Source: Takakia lepidozioides
Lineage: Eukaryota; Streptophyta; Takakiopsida; Takakiales; Takakiaceae
DNA length: 64,000 nt
NCBI GenBank assembly: GCA_030704615.1
Contig: CM060733.1
Span: 15,314,001 to 15,378,000, forward strand
Reading direction: 5' to 3'
Positions 47,400 through 59,330 of this stretch are shown here, one piece after another. A model generated the notes under the pieces. The model did no database searches. It was not told the DNA's origin and saw nothing but the letters and a program-made list of their open reading frames with translations. Position 1 is the stretch's first letter. Every line of letters begins with the position of its first letter. A program made the position numbers and the translations under genes.

Positions 47400-48994
47400 T
47401 AACAAATTTGGAAAACAGGAAATTTTCGACCACCCATCTAAAGCCACGTAGGGACCGCAAAGACGGACGAAGTTTCGGAACTAAACTACTGGAAGCCACA
47501 GTTGTCTGGTTTGGATCCCACGAGTACGAATTCAAACTGTTGGTTTCTAACTTCACATCGCATTCACCTTCTGCTGTGTGCAAAACCCTCACAAAATATG
47601 TCCAGGCAGTGTTTTAGAGCTTCTGCTTTGAAGTGGTGCAGCTGTCGGTGCAGATGCCTGGGTTTTGAATCTTAAGAAGCGGTGAATTGGTTCGAAAGTA
47701 TGTTGAGTACCTGCCTATGGCAATCCGGGACCTGACCGTGGATTAGAGTGCGGTGCTTATGGGGCCATTTATGAGAGATTTTCGAGAACCGGGAATTCAG
47801 TTGTTCATGTGGGTTATCGAAGCTGTGATCCGAAAAATGATTTTTTGTGCCGCCGAAGATGTTTCTGGCAGTAAAGCGTAACAGTGGTTCAGCTGCTTGC
47901 CATTTCGGCGTTCGGTTCCAACTGCTAGGGTTTGGATCCAGGTGAAGTGGTTATTCCTACTTTATGAATAGGAATTCATGTAAATTGTGGTGGTAGCCTG
48001 CAAAGTGTGCATATTGTTTGCAAGAAAAGGACATAAGAAAGAGAGAGATACCCCCAAAAGTCAAGTATAGGGATTGTCTAAAAGTCAAAGCCTCATGCAG
48101 GTAATTATGATCTTCTAGTGGAAGATTCCGTGACAGGTTGGGTATCACGGTATAGACAATTGGATCTCCCACGGATCTCCTAGTAGAAAGGACAGTGAAA
48201 GAAGAAATTGAAAGAAATAAAGAAAGAAACTTGTTTACAATGTTCGGAGGAAGCCCAAGCATGGGAGGGAGGAGGAGGGGGGTGGGAAATTTCCGCATTT
48301 GAACATATCTATCTCAACATGGCTGCTATTCAGCTGCGTTCCTGAGTTCTAATGCTATTCTATGGCGCTTCCCTCGTCCCATGTCAAAGCTGTTGGAAAA
48401 TCAACTTTCTTAAGACATTAGACTGCTTGGGATGCCGGGAGGGGATGAGAGGAGAGCAGGAAGCCGCCCAGTTCATTGCTGAAGGCTATCCCAGTTCGTG
48501 GGACTTACCTTCTCGAGAACATTTAAGTCTTGCCATCTGGACAGATTTTGTTCAGAATGCTCTCCACTAGCATAAACTATTTAATGATTTGTAGATGTGG
48601 GCGGGATAAAAGATATAGATAAAGATTGCTTAATGTCCAGCTTATTTACAGAGCCTACTGCTCAAAGCACACAGAGAAGAAGAATTTTATGAAATTGACA
48701 GTAGAAAAGGCAAAGAAAAGGGTCGATAAAGAATGGGAATACCCAGTGACTGTACCTGTCAGAGCTTGGGGCAGTAGATGTTGCACCCAATTTGGATGGA
48801 ACAGAGAATGTAGTACTTAAGAAAGAGATAGGAAGCAAGAGAATAAATGACGTCGTTGTGCTTTATCTCCATGGGGATGAGGGATGCAATGAATAATTTC
48901 TTCTTCTTTTTCTCCTGTCTTTCTTAATCAGGTCTTCAGTATGCATGGCAACATCACAGCTCCCCTTGAGCAGACATAGAGGGTTACAATGTCC
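47400..48994. other. Intergenic between rbcS and the ankyrin gene
   Basis: No gene recognised. At 48608-48638 GATAAAGATTGCTTAATGTCC matches the 3' tail of the SINE at 2305-2613, a tail-only SINE remnant. The right end should contain the 3' UTR of the ankyrin gene. Confidence 0.4.
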
Positions 48995-51900
48995 TTACCA
49001 TACGCTTAACATTTTCAGACCTGTTTGTCGTTTCATGCTGAATGCTGGAGAACGGAACATTATGTAGATGGGCACCATAAACCGTACCACGAAGTACATG
49101 CTCACCATCCCACCAAATAGCCCGGCAGTTGTCATGTATTTCTGCCACTTCATACCTGTAGGCATCACTGCTATCCCAGCAGCCGTAAATGCACCAAGGG
49201 CAAAAACAACTGCAATCACCATTAGGAGTGAGGCATAGCAAAGTGAATACTGAGCATCGTTTACTGCTTCTTTGATGAACTTGCCCTGCACTGGTAGTAC
49301 TCCGCAAGCACCTGATATAACTGATGCCATGCTGAAGAAGAAGGACAAGCTGTTGAACACCCAGAAGGCACGAACACTGTTGTATTTCTCAATTGCTGCG
49401 AAGGCAAGATAGGTGTCAGGAGGAGCTGGTTCCCCCAATTGGAACTGATAATGGTTGGACACACAAGACAATGTACAATTCAGTGCGAGGCTTTTGGTGG
49501 GCAGAATGACACCAGAGTTGGTAGTTTGTTTGGGGTCTTCATCATTTTCCTAGTGCTTTTGCCTGTTCGTGAGGCAAAGATCAGGAGACATTGAGCTACA
49601 AGCTTTCAAGGGTGCCTTTCATGACTAAAACTGTAGCTAGAGGTGCCGCTTTTGAGCTTCACCCACCAAGCATGGACAAAATGGAACCTACTAAGCCACG
49701 TTTGCTTTCTATATCTGCAGCCAACATGATCAAAAAGTTACCTAAATGCTTTTGTGATGCTCACAAAGGTGAGAATTGCAGCTCTACTGATATGAGATAT
49801 ATTATATAAAACATTATGCAATGATCGTGCATATTGGTTATCAGGCTTAGCAAGCTGCCATCAGCATAGCGGTACCTGGGCATGGTAGGAAGAGACGAAA
49901 CCCAAGGGTGGTTGCACCCAACCGTTGTAAGTTATTGTTGCAATTAGGGCAGCTCCAACCAAGATTGCATTAGCTGCCTCCACAAAAAGCTGTCTGTCTC
50001 GGTATAACACCTTCAAATAGCCCCTCACGTCAGATCTGTCCGTCAGTAGCTTCTCAACATCTCGCCAGTTGATTTGTATTATCCCTTCTAGTGGGTTCTT
50101 ATCCTCTAATAAGTCTTTCATACCTGTCCGTCGCCAACTATCCGCTGTTTCATTTTTTTCTGCAGCTATCTGCACAGCTGTGCGCCCATTGGTATCCTCC
50201 TCATTAGCACTGAGGTTCTTCTCTTCAACAAGTAGCCTCACCACCTCTACGTGTCCAAACTTTGCAGCACAGTGCAGGGGTGTAAAGCTCTCAAATTCAC
50301 CCACAGCGTTGATGTCTACACCTGGTTGTCTTAGTAGCAATTGGACCAAATAGGCACTCCCCTTGCTTGCCGCCCAATGTAGAAGTGTGGAGGAGCGAAT
50401 GGCATCAAGTTTCCACATGAGGTTCTCCCGCCCTGACTCTGAATTCAACTTCAATGTGTGTATAAACTTGATGTCAAACTTTGAGAAAGTATTGACTCTC
50501 GGCATGCATATGAGGAGAAGCTTAAACACTTCGATGAGCCGGAATGAGTCCTCCCACTTCCGTTCCTGTAGGCGTTGGATCACAACATCTAATGCTGTTT
50601 GGTCATCAGCATTCTGAGCTGCTATATCCAAGAACTGCAAGAGCTTCACCACTGTTTCACTGTGGCCCTGAACTGCAGCCATATGTAATGGTGTGGATCT
50701 CTCAGTCACTTCAGCAGTCACATCAGATAAATCAGGCCGTGGCAGGAGCTCAGAAGCCAGGCCAAATGGAAATACTAAATTCTTTGCAGTAGTGGCTTTT
50801 GTAACCAATGGGACTATTTGACCTTTCAGCACAACTGGTCCCCAGAAATACTCATATACAAGTAGTTCTACAACCTCAGTGTGCCCTTCTCTAGCAGCAA
50901 TATGCAAAGGGAGGAGTCCATCCAGGTCAGCAGCATTGACATGGGTGTCGTTCCATTCCAGCAGTTCTGTGACTGTCAATACTCGACCCTGCTTTGCTGC
51001 ATAATGCAAAGGGGTGCGCCCAACACAATCTCTAGCATTTACTGGACCAGGTTGTTGTAATGCTTTTTCTAAGTCTTGGAACCTGAGCAATCTCGAATCC
51101 CTTTCGTGATTAATATACTTCATAGCACGCTTGTCACCAAGATTTACCCCGTACTGTAGAGATCTCCCAGGCTTCCGTCTCTCATGCTCTTCCAGGATCA
51201 AATGCACTACTGTATCATGCCCCCTGTCTGCAGCCATATGCAGAGCTGTGAAATCTTCCATAGTTTGTGCATCTAAATCTGTTTCTGGGTCTGCCAGAAG
51301 GAGGTTCACAACTTCTTCCTTACCTTCCCATGAAGCCAAGTGGAGAGGGGTGAAACCTCTTACGGCCCACTTGGCCCTTGCCTCTGCTATGGTCTCTGAT
51401 GTCATTCCTTTGGGTTCCACAAACTTCTCCCTTGCCTTGGCATTCACATCAACATAAGGCCCAGGTGTAGGAGCACTAACCAAACCAATCTCAGGTTTGA
51501 TCCTGACATGGAGGGAGAGAGAGTTAGAATTGCTGTGGACTCCATCATGCATTGTCCATGACAGTATGACAAGTTTGTCCAGTGCCAATATCTCTCGAGT
51601 CATTGCTTTGTTTGCTACATTGTTTGTACCCCACAAGCCTGTGAATGGTATGAAGTTCCATCTGTTCTTTCTTGCAGTCTCTCTTTCCTTTGTCACATGT
51701 AAATGTTGGTTCACGTTTTGAATTAATTCTAGTACCCTCAATCTCAATAATGGGACAACATTCACTAGGAGTTGCATGCTGATTGTCACCCTCCATCAAG
51801 GTAATAGCAAGTGCCCTAACAGTTACTTCTTTCGCCACTCTTCGGTCTCTCATTCCAATGGTCAACATGTTATAAGTCTAGATGAGCCCCTAACCACTGT

Positions 51901-52567
51901 CACAATACAAAGCTGCAGACAACAAAGTTTCCAATGAAAAGTCGAAACCATCAATCTGAGCTCTTTTTAAAGTCCCATTTAGTACATCTCATTGGCACAC
52001 TGTGGGGGACATCCTGTACCTAGACAGGGTTGCTGTAAATTACCCTTGTGCAATGTCAGCCACAGGCCCATTTGGAACAGCACCTAGTTGAGTAATGCTT
52101 GGAGCATCTTTGCTGAAGCTGCTCCCTACAGTGGCTCCATTTGCATCTGTGCCCATCTCAGTTCCAATTTTGACCGGCACGGACTGGGAAGATTCAAGGC
52201 TTGGGACGATCGATCCAGACCCTCGAGATCCAATCTCGATGCGGCCTGGATCCATCCTCTTCGGCCTTGTTGCCAGGAGGACCTCCACCACAGGGGCGTG
52301 CCCATGCCAAGCCGCTACATGGAGGGGAGTGCGTCCAAGCTGATCAAGTGCCACGTACGGTTTGACCGCTGGCTGCTGCAACAGCAGCTTCACAATCTCC
52401 ACATCTCCATTGTGTACCGCTACATGGAAGGGGCTTCTTCCATCGGGCCCTGCTGCAACTGGATCGGTGTTGGGTTGAGTCAAGATGTAGACGACGTTCT
52501 TTATTTTCCCATTTTGAACTGCTTCATACAAAGCTGTGGACATCGTCTCTCTGAACACTTTGGACAT
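48995..52567 (-). CDS. Ankyrin-repeat protein with PGG-type transmembrane domain (ACD6-like layout), three exons
   Basis: Exon 1 (52567-52044) starts at ATG. A 5-codon in-frame extension would need GTG. It encodes the first ankyrin repeats (GRSPFHVAVHNGDVEIVKLL, GRTPLHVAAWHGHAPVVEVL). Exon 2 (51502-49876) follows a strong CTCTCCCTCCATGTCAG acceptor and adds further ankyrin repeats, e.g. FTPLHLASWEGKEEVVNLLL, RTPLHYAAKQGR and FTPLHCAAKFGHVEVVRLL. It ends in the PGG-type segment ANAILVGAALIATITYNGW. Exon 3 (49444-48995) adds three more hydrophobic helices and a basic tail. Junctions are in frame (phase 2, then phase 0), giving 866 residues. Such proteins are membrane-anchored signalling or defence scaffolds in plants. 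The ligand cannot be inferred. No lesion seen. Confidence 0.88.
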
Positions 52568-54048
52568 TTTTGACTGTGTCACCTCTTTTTCCGCGGAGTC
52601 AAGTGCTGGAGCTTGTCTTCAAGCGACTGTTTTCACATGAGCACAGCTGACGAGTTGACATTCCTCAGCGTCTCAGAGACACTTAGGGGTCTTTGTCTTG
52701 GATAATCAGTACAAGCATTTGCAAGTGATGGGCTTTGTTTCCTTACGATTCCTTGCCTATGCATCCATCCCAAGTGGTCATGGGAGTGATGGCTACCACA
52801 GCGGCATAAGGAAGGCTCTTTGTAGCAGTGGGTACATTGATCGCTCTTCCTTGGTTTGTTTGACCTTGTCACTATTTTTTCTTTCTCTTCTTCTTCATCT
52901 TCTACAGGGAGGCGTCACAGGCTCTGGGACGGGTTAACACTAGAGAGTTGTTCCTTCCAAATTACTGACCTACAGATACAACACTATAGATGAATATTCT
53001 CCTGCATTCCTCAAAGCTTGGGATTTTCTTCGTGGAGTAGTACGCAATTGATTAGGCTTTTTTTTAATTATATGATCACACTGTAGCCCACTAATTCACA
53101 ATCACAAGTAGAGCTCTCTCAACCGTGCGGACTGATAAGAATTCTATAGGATCCTATGTTTATGGTGCAATGGGAGTATCCGAGTAAGCCCAGCAATATG
53201 ACTTGTAAAACCGACTTTCTTGGGCACCATAATCTCTCTCAAGTGGACACCTCTGGTGAGTGCAAAGGATTTCTGTTGAAGAATGCGAAACAACATGGAG
53301 TGGCACCTGACATGCACGAGAAGAAGCATGACTAGAGCCATGTCCACTACTCCATGATGAAACTGACGCTGGGCATGGTGCAGCCACATTGTGGTTAGCT
53401 CCGCAGGATCTTCACAGGGAGACAGTCCCATAACCGCAGCTTGGTGGTTACTGCGTTGTGAGTCATTCACACAAAATTATACTCACTTGTTAGCAGGCCT
53501 ATTTTCTTGTGTTGTGCGGATAAATAGATTATTGCTTATCCTCCGGAGGTAAGGGTAAATAAAAACTCGAAGATTATTTATCCTCCAAGTAAGGATAGAC
53601 TATTATTATTTTTTAATTATTTGTATGTCCACTTATTTATCCTACAGGCAAGCATACTATAAAGAAAATTGGATGATTTATTTATCCTCTGAAATCATCA
53701 AGGTGAAAACTCTACACCTTGGGTACAGAATTGAGCACTCAAGAATTGTGAAATGTCAAATTTAGTAACACAAATCTTGTCTCCAATTCCCGCACTCTCA
53801 CATCCCCTCATATTGAAGACTAGCTTGAGCAGTGCCGGCAACCCTAGTAGTTGAGAGTGCTCCCCCTACAACTAAGAAAAAGTAGAATAAAGTTTGGATT
53901 TAGAGATTTTTAAGTTTTCAAGAATACATTTCAAAATAAATATGGGAACGAATTTCTAAAGTATTCAATTTTTTTTGTTTTTTGACAAAGTATTCAGTTG
54001 AAATGAGTAAATAAAAATGAAAGTAAGTAAAAGTTGTGTTAAAATGCT
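52568..54048. other. Intergenic upstream of the ankyrin gene
   Basis: No gene recognised. At 53500-53720 are GGATAAAT/TTTATCC motifs beginning TTGTGTTGTGCGGATAAATA, related to the end of the element at 57098-58446, probably an older relative. Confidence 0.4.
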
Positions 54049-54637
54049 TTAACCCTTAAACGCCCGCGAGGCCGAAACTGGGCCTCGGAAGATTTTTCAG
54101 GAACCATAACTTTTTCAGATCTTGATCAAATTTTGCAAAATCACGGCCGTGGATTTTCTCCCATCGTCTAGTTTGCAGATGGGAACCTGATAGCCCTAAT
54201 TCCTGGTTGTGCACGCTCCAGTTCCCGCACGTTGCAGGTGGTCTGACACCCCTGCTTTGACCAACCAGCAGCAGATGTACACTTGGCCAATTTGAGCACT
54301 TTTTGGCTTGTTGGATGTAGGATGTGGTGGGGATGACTAGTGAGATGCAACAGCCCAATCGAGTTCCATCTCATCCAAATTTCAGGAAAACCACTTGCAA
54401 TTTTATTTTTTTATTTTTTTGCCCCAAAAAATGCACCCCACATGCAACGGTGGCGTTTTTCTGATTTCCATCCGATTGGCCTGGAATTTGGCAGGTGTAT
54501 GCATAGGGTAGTTAGGAAGATAATGTCCGGTCAAATTTCCAAAATCCCTTTTTCCCCGGAAATTACAGGGTTTTTTCACCCCACGGGTAGTGATTTTGGG
54601 AACAGTCAAACTTACCCATTGAGCATTTAAGGGTTAA
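54049..54637. mobile_element. piggyBac-like non-autonomous element (581 bp) with TTAA duplications
   Basis: Flanked by TTAA at 54049-54052 and 54634-54637. Termini are inverted: CCCTTAAACGCCC on the left and CCCTTAAATGCTC when the right end is read inward. A TTAA target with CCC-starting ends is characteristic of the piggyBac superfamily. The interior has no transposase frame. Confidence 0.6.
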
Positions 54638-54774
54638 TGCAAATATTATTTTGCAGGATTGAGATGGAGAATATGGGTTCGAGGGTGTGCTCGAAATGTG
54701 CCACAACATGAGAAACCAAACAGTTCTTACTTTGGACTAATTGTAAGAAGTTCAAACCTTTTTTTATTTTCTTA

Positions 54775-56135
54775 AATTTTAATTTGATGGATTTTGGCAG
54801 GCCTGGACTTTAGCCACACCGAGCCCCAGATTGCGGACCGGTTCTCATCTCTAAATCCCAGGTGCCCCCATCTTGACTCCCACTTTGCTTTTAGTGAAAT
54901 TGGCAGGGACAAAGCCTTGTAACCTTTTTTGGTGGTGTAGGAAAAGAAGGGTTCTGGTTGTCTTCCAAACTCCCAAGACCATTCGGAAGGATCGAACTGC
55001 AGCTCTGCAAGGGGTCTGCCAAGAATCCAGATAAATGTGGCAGAGACAAGCCAGGCTGAATGAGAAAGACCTGGGGGGGGGGTTTTGGGGATCCATTTCT
55101 TTCGGAGAAGTAGACCAGCAGCAAACAAAGTGCTCAAGGTGGGCGAATGGTTACAATTTCAAGACACCCTCTTTTGCTCCTACTGCCTCGAACATTGTCT
55201 CATCTCGTGCCAAGCAGCAGCCATCATTTGGCCACTTATCAAAAACTTTTACTCCTGTTGGAACCTCATTCCTCTCTCTCCCACGATCCTGCTTCTAAAC
55301 TATGACGCAACAACAAAAAGGAAAACTATTCATTGCCCTGTTTTCGAAACACTTAGAGGCAGCACACTTTGGCACCTCTAGAAAGCAAGATGCTCGAGAA
55401 CTTTCTCTGGACAAACTTCTACAGTTTCAGCTCTTCTCACATCTGTTTTCTATGACCTTAGAACAGAATCCAGGAAGGCTTGGGCCAAGCATTGTGCACA
55501 GATCCAACGGAAACCAGAGATCGCAGGGGCTTCCCATGATAAATTCCGCATCACCTGGGGTAATCGAGGCCTCATCTGCAGCAGCGCAAATCCAAACACC
55601 TGTGTCTGGCCAGACCTGCCCCACCCAGCTAGAGAGGAATTCGCAACAGACTCCACAGCGTCGCCTGAATTCGATCGAGAGATAAACTGGAAACATCTTA
55701 AGGGCTCTTCTAAAGCCTCATGTCTTCAGTTTAGGTAGGTGTAATAGCATTACCAATCCCTAGGCAGTGCACTAATTCACGCTGGTGCCATTACTCTTTG
55801 TATCCATGTGTTTGACTTCGGTTCATGTTTCTTCCTCCGGGGTAGTAACATAAATCCTAGGGTTCTCGTTTTTGGTAACCATAGCTAATACTTCCCTCTG
55901 CGAGGGGTCATGTTCGGGGCCTCTTTGGCTGAGTTTACCTCAATGAGGGTACGGGTTCTAACTTCACTGATAACGGTGTGTGTGCCTTATGGCGAAAATA
56001 GGGGTTTTAATTTTTTCCCCCCGAATAATCCCAAATAAATTGTAATGGCCTTTCGGCCAACCCAAGAAAATAATAAAATAATCAGGGCTACAATCCCTTT
56101 AAAAAATAAAAAAATAAAAAAATGATATGATATGG
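54775..56135 (+). mobile_element. LINE remnant with inverted 5' part
   Basis: From about 55120 the plus strand encodes a decayed LINE ORF2 C-terminal region: a zinc-ribbon-like CSYCLEHCLISCQAAAIIW, then LWKARCSRTFSGQTSTV and WPDLPHPAREEF. A non-coding 3' region and an A-rich tail (about 56100-56130) follow. The stretch 54775-55110 encodes the immediately preceding part of the same protein on the minus strand (FDPSEWSWEF, KKGYKALSLPISLKAKWESR, SVWLKSRPAKI). A 5' segment inverted relative to the 3' segment is the signature of twin priming. No target duplication was identified. Confidence 0.6.
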
Positions 56136-57097
56136 TTATGTGAAAGGCCAAAAATTTGTTAACCTATCATGTGAAAGGAATTTTCTCAAAGTTGTCCGAG
56201 TGAAAGTCACCAAAAAAACAAAAAATGGTTTTTAGATATCCACTGGTTCTAGGTATTACCAACAATCAAATGGCGGATCTACGCAGAACCAGTGGATTAT
56301 AAGAAAAGTTAATCCCTAAAGAACGACCCAACCCGAATCACGCTCCAATTCCCATGGATGATAGTGCATAGAAGTGAAGCTTGAAGATGAATTGTAGATG
56401 TCAGAGAGGAGCACATGTGGGAATTTACAGCACCAAAAATTCATAAAAGCTTTGCTCCCTAAAATTTTGCAAAGTGCCAGGGTTTCAGGAGATCTAGTGT
56501 TAGAGCACCATTGACCTGGCTTCGTGGCAACCAAATGGGCAATCTTCAAGATAACATCTAGGGCGGAAAATTTATCATAATGCCAAAAAAAATTGGACAA
56601 GGCACCTTGAAATGTTACTGTGCACTTACTTATCAGAGGAATTGGAAAACAAATGTCACCTCATGGGTGTACTTGGGAAAGAAGCCAAAACAAGATAATT
56701 TACCCCCCAGATTTCACATACAAAGCAACCTATCTGAAACTTTGGAATTTTGGTCTGATTTTTTGGGGAGGCAGTAGTTTAGGTGCCATATAATCAGATT
56801 ATGGAGGGCCTTTGTCTAGAAAGATTCAACTCCAATTTTGTTGTCAAACAATTTTTTCCATTCAATTCTTGAATATATTTACAAATTGGGGCATATTAGT
56901 TTGTTATAATCTCCAAAATGCAACGGTCAATTTGCCTATATTTTTTACAGGACATGGATCTAGTAGATACGCACATAAGCATAAAGTCATCCCCATGGAT
57001 GATCGGGGGTAAGAAGTTACACCCTAGTCCATAAGGGTATGCACCCTTTTTAGTGGGCCCACCAAAAAATAGCTCGTCCTTTAGGGGTTAAGATCCG
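56136..57097. other. Non-coding stretch with a small stem-loop
   Basis: Perfect 13-bp inverted repeat ATCCACTGGTTCT / AGAACCAGTGGAT (56238-56250, 56285-56297). Nothing else recognised. Confidence 0.4.
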
Positions 57098-57406
57098 CTC
57101 AACACCGGTTTATACCAGTGTTGTGCGGGTATATTGATTTCAATATACCCTTAGGGTATAAGTAAATTATTTTTGTCAAATCATTTACCCTCAGGATATG
57201 GATAAATTGAAATCTCAAAAAATTATTCACCCTCCAGGTATGGATAAATTAACTTTTCAGATTTCTATATAACCCCCCGGGTATGGATATATATGCCAAA
57301 ATATACCCTGAGGGTATGAATAGTTTCCGGGTATGGATAGTTATTTCCATTAATATATAATTTAATGGTTGTAAGGAATATACGATGTTCTTCAATATGT
57401 ACAAAA

Positions 57407-57408
<2 letters not shown>

Positions 57409-57439
<31 letters not shown>
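57409..57439. repeat. Poly(A) run
   Basis: About 31 consecutive A residues within the TATACCC-rich element. Confidence 0.9.
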
Positions 57440-57442
<3 letters not shown>

Positions 57443-57530
57443 ATGGTAAAAGAGAAAATTGATAAGATATTGCATAATATTTTGGTGTTAATTTCCAATG
57501 CAAGATGGAGGAGGTTTGAGATTAAAAAAA

Positions 57531-57790
57531 AAGCACATGGGCTGGTAGCTCAGCTGGTAAGTGCACAGTGTGTGTCACTCAGGTGGTTCAGGGTTTGAAC
57601 CCGCTGCCCTGCCCGGTGTGTGGGATTGTTCCTGTGTGACGTATGACGGTATGTCTGGGCATTGATAGTCCTGTAGGTCTCATGGCCCATAAATGAAAGG
57701 GGGTTAATCTTTCCCCCTCCTCAAGGGCCTGAATTGTGGGTTGTCGCTCCCAGATTTTCTTAAATAAATAAATAAATAAAATCCCCTCAG
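57531..57790 (+). mobile_element. tRNA-derived SINE
   Basis: TGGTAGCTCAGCTGGTAAGT (A-box-like) and GGGTTTGAACCC (B-box-like) at tRNA spacing. A tRNA-unrelated body with two copies of a CTCAGGGACCTAAATTGTGG-like motif and an AAATAAATAAATAAATAAA tail follow. The tRNA part does not fold into an intact cloverleaf. Confidence 0.7.
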
Positions 57791-57822
57791 GGACCTAAAT
57801 TGTGGGCTGTCAGGTTTCCTTT

Positions 57823-57842
57823 TATATATATATATATATATA
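57823..57842. repeat. (TA)n microsatellite
   Basis: About ten TA units just right of the SINE. Confidence 0.9.
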
Positions 57843-58447
57843 TGCGAGATCTGAAGAGGTATTGTTATATGACATTTAAGGAATGCTATACCGTAGTACC
57901 TTGGCAACTTCAACACAAATTTTAATATTTCAAAGATTGTTGAAATTTTAGGAAATTGATTTTGTGAAATTAAGGAACTTTGTAAATGATAATAAAGCAT
58001 ATTTAGGAATATTCCATATGTTGAAATGAAATTTTCAAAATAAAATAAATATTTGACATATGCTTGCCAAGGTGCTACGGTATGTATAACATTTGTTTTA
58101 GCTGTGATTGGAGCTTTCTTATAGCTCAAGGCTCCCTAACAACACAACAAAAAGAGAAAAGACCTAGCACATAAAGGCTATGAAGGCACATAAAGGCCCT
58201 TATATACCCTGATTAGATATACCCTTCATTTTCACATATACCCTTCAAGAAAGTAGGGTATATTGAGCGTCTTGATGCAGGTAAATATAAGGATAAGGGT
58301 ATATCATAAAAATATACCCTGATATAAGGGTATACATCCGGGTACCTAAACTTGCCACACCAGGGTATATATATATCAATATACGCTGATATACCCAGCG
58401 GGTATATCAGCGTAGTTCACATACCCGACCAACACTGGTTTATACAA

Positions 58448-58615
58448 ATGAGACACCAAGTTGTAGGCCAATGGTAATGGCATACCACCTAGGAAGTAAG
58501 CGGTTGTGGGTTCAATCCACTCATTGGAGTCACAAAAGTGTCCACCTTCCTACCCGGAAGGAAGTAGCCCTTCAGGATCAAGAGACCATAATTTATGCTT
58601 CCTTTGGAAGATATA
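58448..58615 (+). mobile_element. SINE copy related to 2305-2613
   Basis: AAGTTGTAGGCCAATGGTAA (A-box region), GTTGTGGGTTCAATCCAC (B-box region) and GTGTCCACCTTCC closely match the first head of the SINE at 2305-2613. The second head is absent. Confidence 0.7.
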
Positions 58616-59330
58616 TATTATATAAATGATTTATCCTTTATAAGGGTAAGGATAAACCAAAACATTTATCCATCTGAGAGGTGAAGATAAATAACAAGGC
58701 CAAGCATTAGATGGGCCTGGAGTGGAATGCGAGGGGCCGGTTCCGCCATCGTGGACCCCCCCACCCATGCCCAACCCCCGCTCCAACGCTTGCACACCGC
58801 GGGGCTGCTGCCGCGTGGCACTCCCTCCCGCGCCTCATGTTCCCGCTTCCAGGACATGAGACGTGCCCTCTCCAGCATTCCCATCCCTCCTCCCATCCTG
58901 CCCTCATGCACGGCATCGCCCTCCATCCCCCCTGCATGCCTTCATCTTCCCCATGCTACATGGCATCCCAAGCATACATCATGCCCTCTTTCAAAAATCA
59001 TTCTGACATCTATTCAAATTTCAAATGGCAAATCTGAAGAAAGAATGGACGTTGGGATATATGCCATATCGTCACATACACTCCAAACCCTAATCCAGGG
59101 TTCTACTACCCTCATCGTGCATTTCCTTGTACAGTAGTTCTCTCCATGCCTTCCAAACGCGTCCCCACCCTGGCACTCTGCGTTCACCTTCCATATTGAA
59201 TTGTGTTTGTATAATGTTGCCCACATGAACATGTTGCATTGCATTGTAAGTTGCAATCATGTGGATGTCTGGCCCACATGAAGAAGTTTGTGCTTGCATA
59301 GGGTCCAATTGTTGTCTGATGCATGAATTT
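58616..59330. other. Upstream region of the PDF-PPR pseudogene
   Basis: Includes a G+C-rich stretch (58720-58960, CCCCCCCACCC and CATGCC repeats). No gene recognised. Confidence 0.3.

Larger units (their letters stand above)
57098..58446. mobile_element. Non-autonomous element rich in TATACCC/GGGTATA repeats
   Basis: Ends are inverted: the left end carries TATACCAGTGTTGTGCGGG and the right end, read inward, TAAACCAGTGTTGGTCGGG. Both are followed by dense GGGTATA/TATACCC motifs forming many small palindromes. No coding sequence. A SINE (57531-57790) is nested inside. Confidence 0.5.

Noticed and set aside
50069-52573. Plus-strand frames inside the ankyrin gene
   Set aside because: Antisense shadows of ankyrin exons, which have matching splice sites and phases on the minus strand.
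55302-55685. A 127-codon plus-strand gene
   Set aside because: Neighbouring frames carry the LINE ORF2 C-terminal signature. This frame is a shadow.
57540-57615. A functional tRNA gene
   Set aside because: A- and B-box-like sequences are present, but acceptor and anticodon stems do not pair and a SINE body and tail follow.
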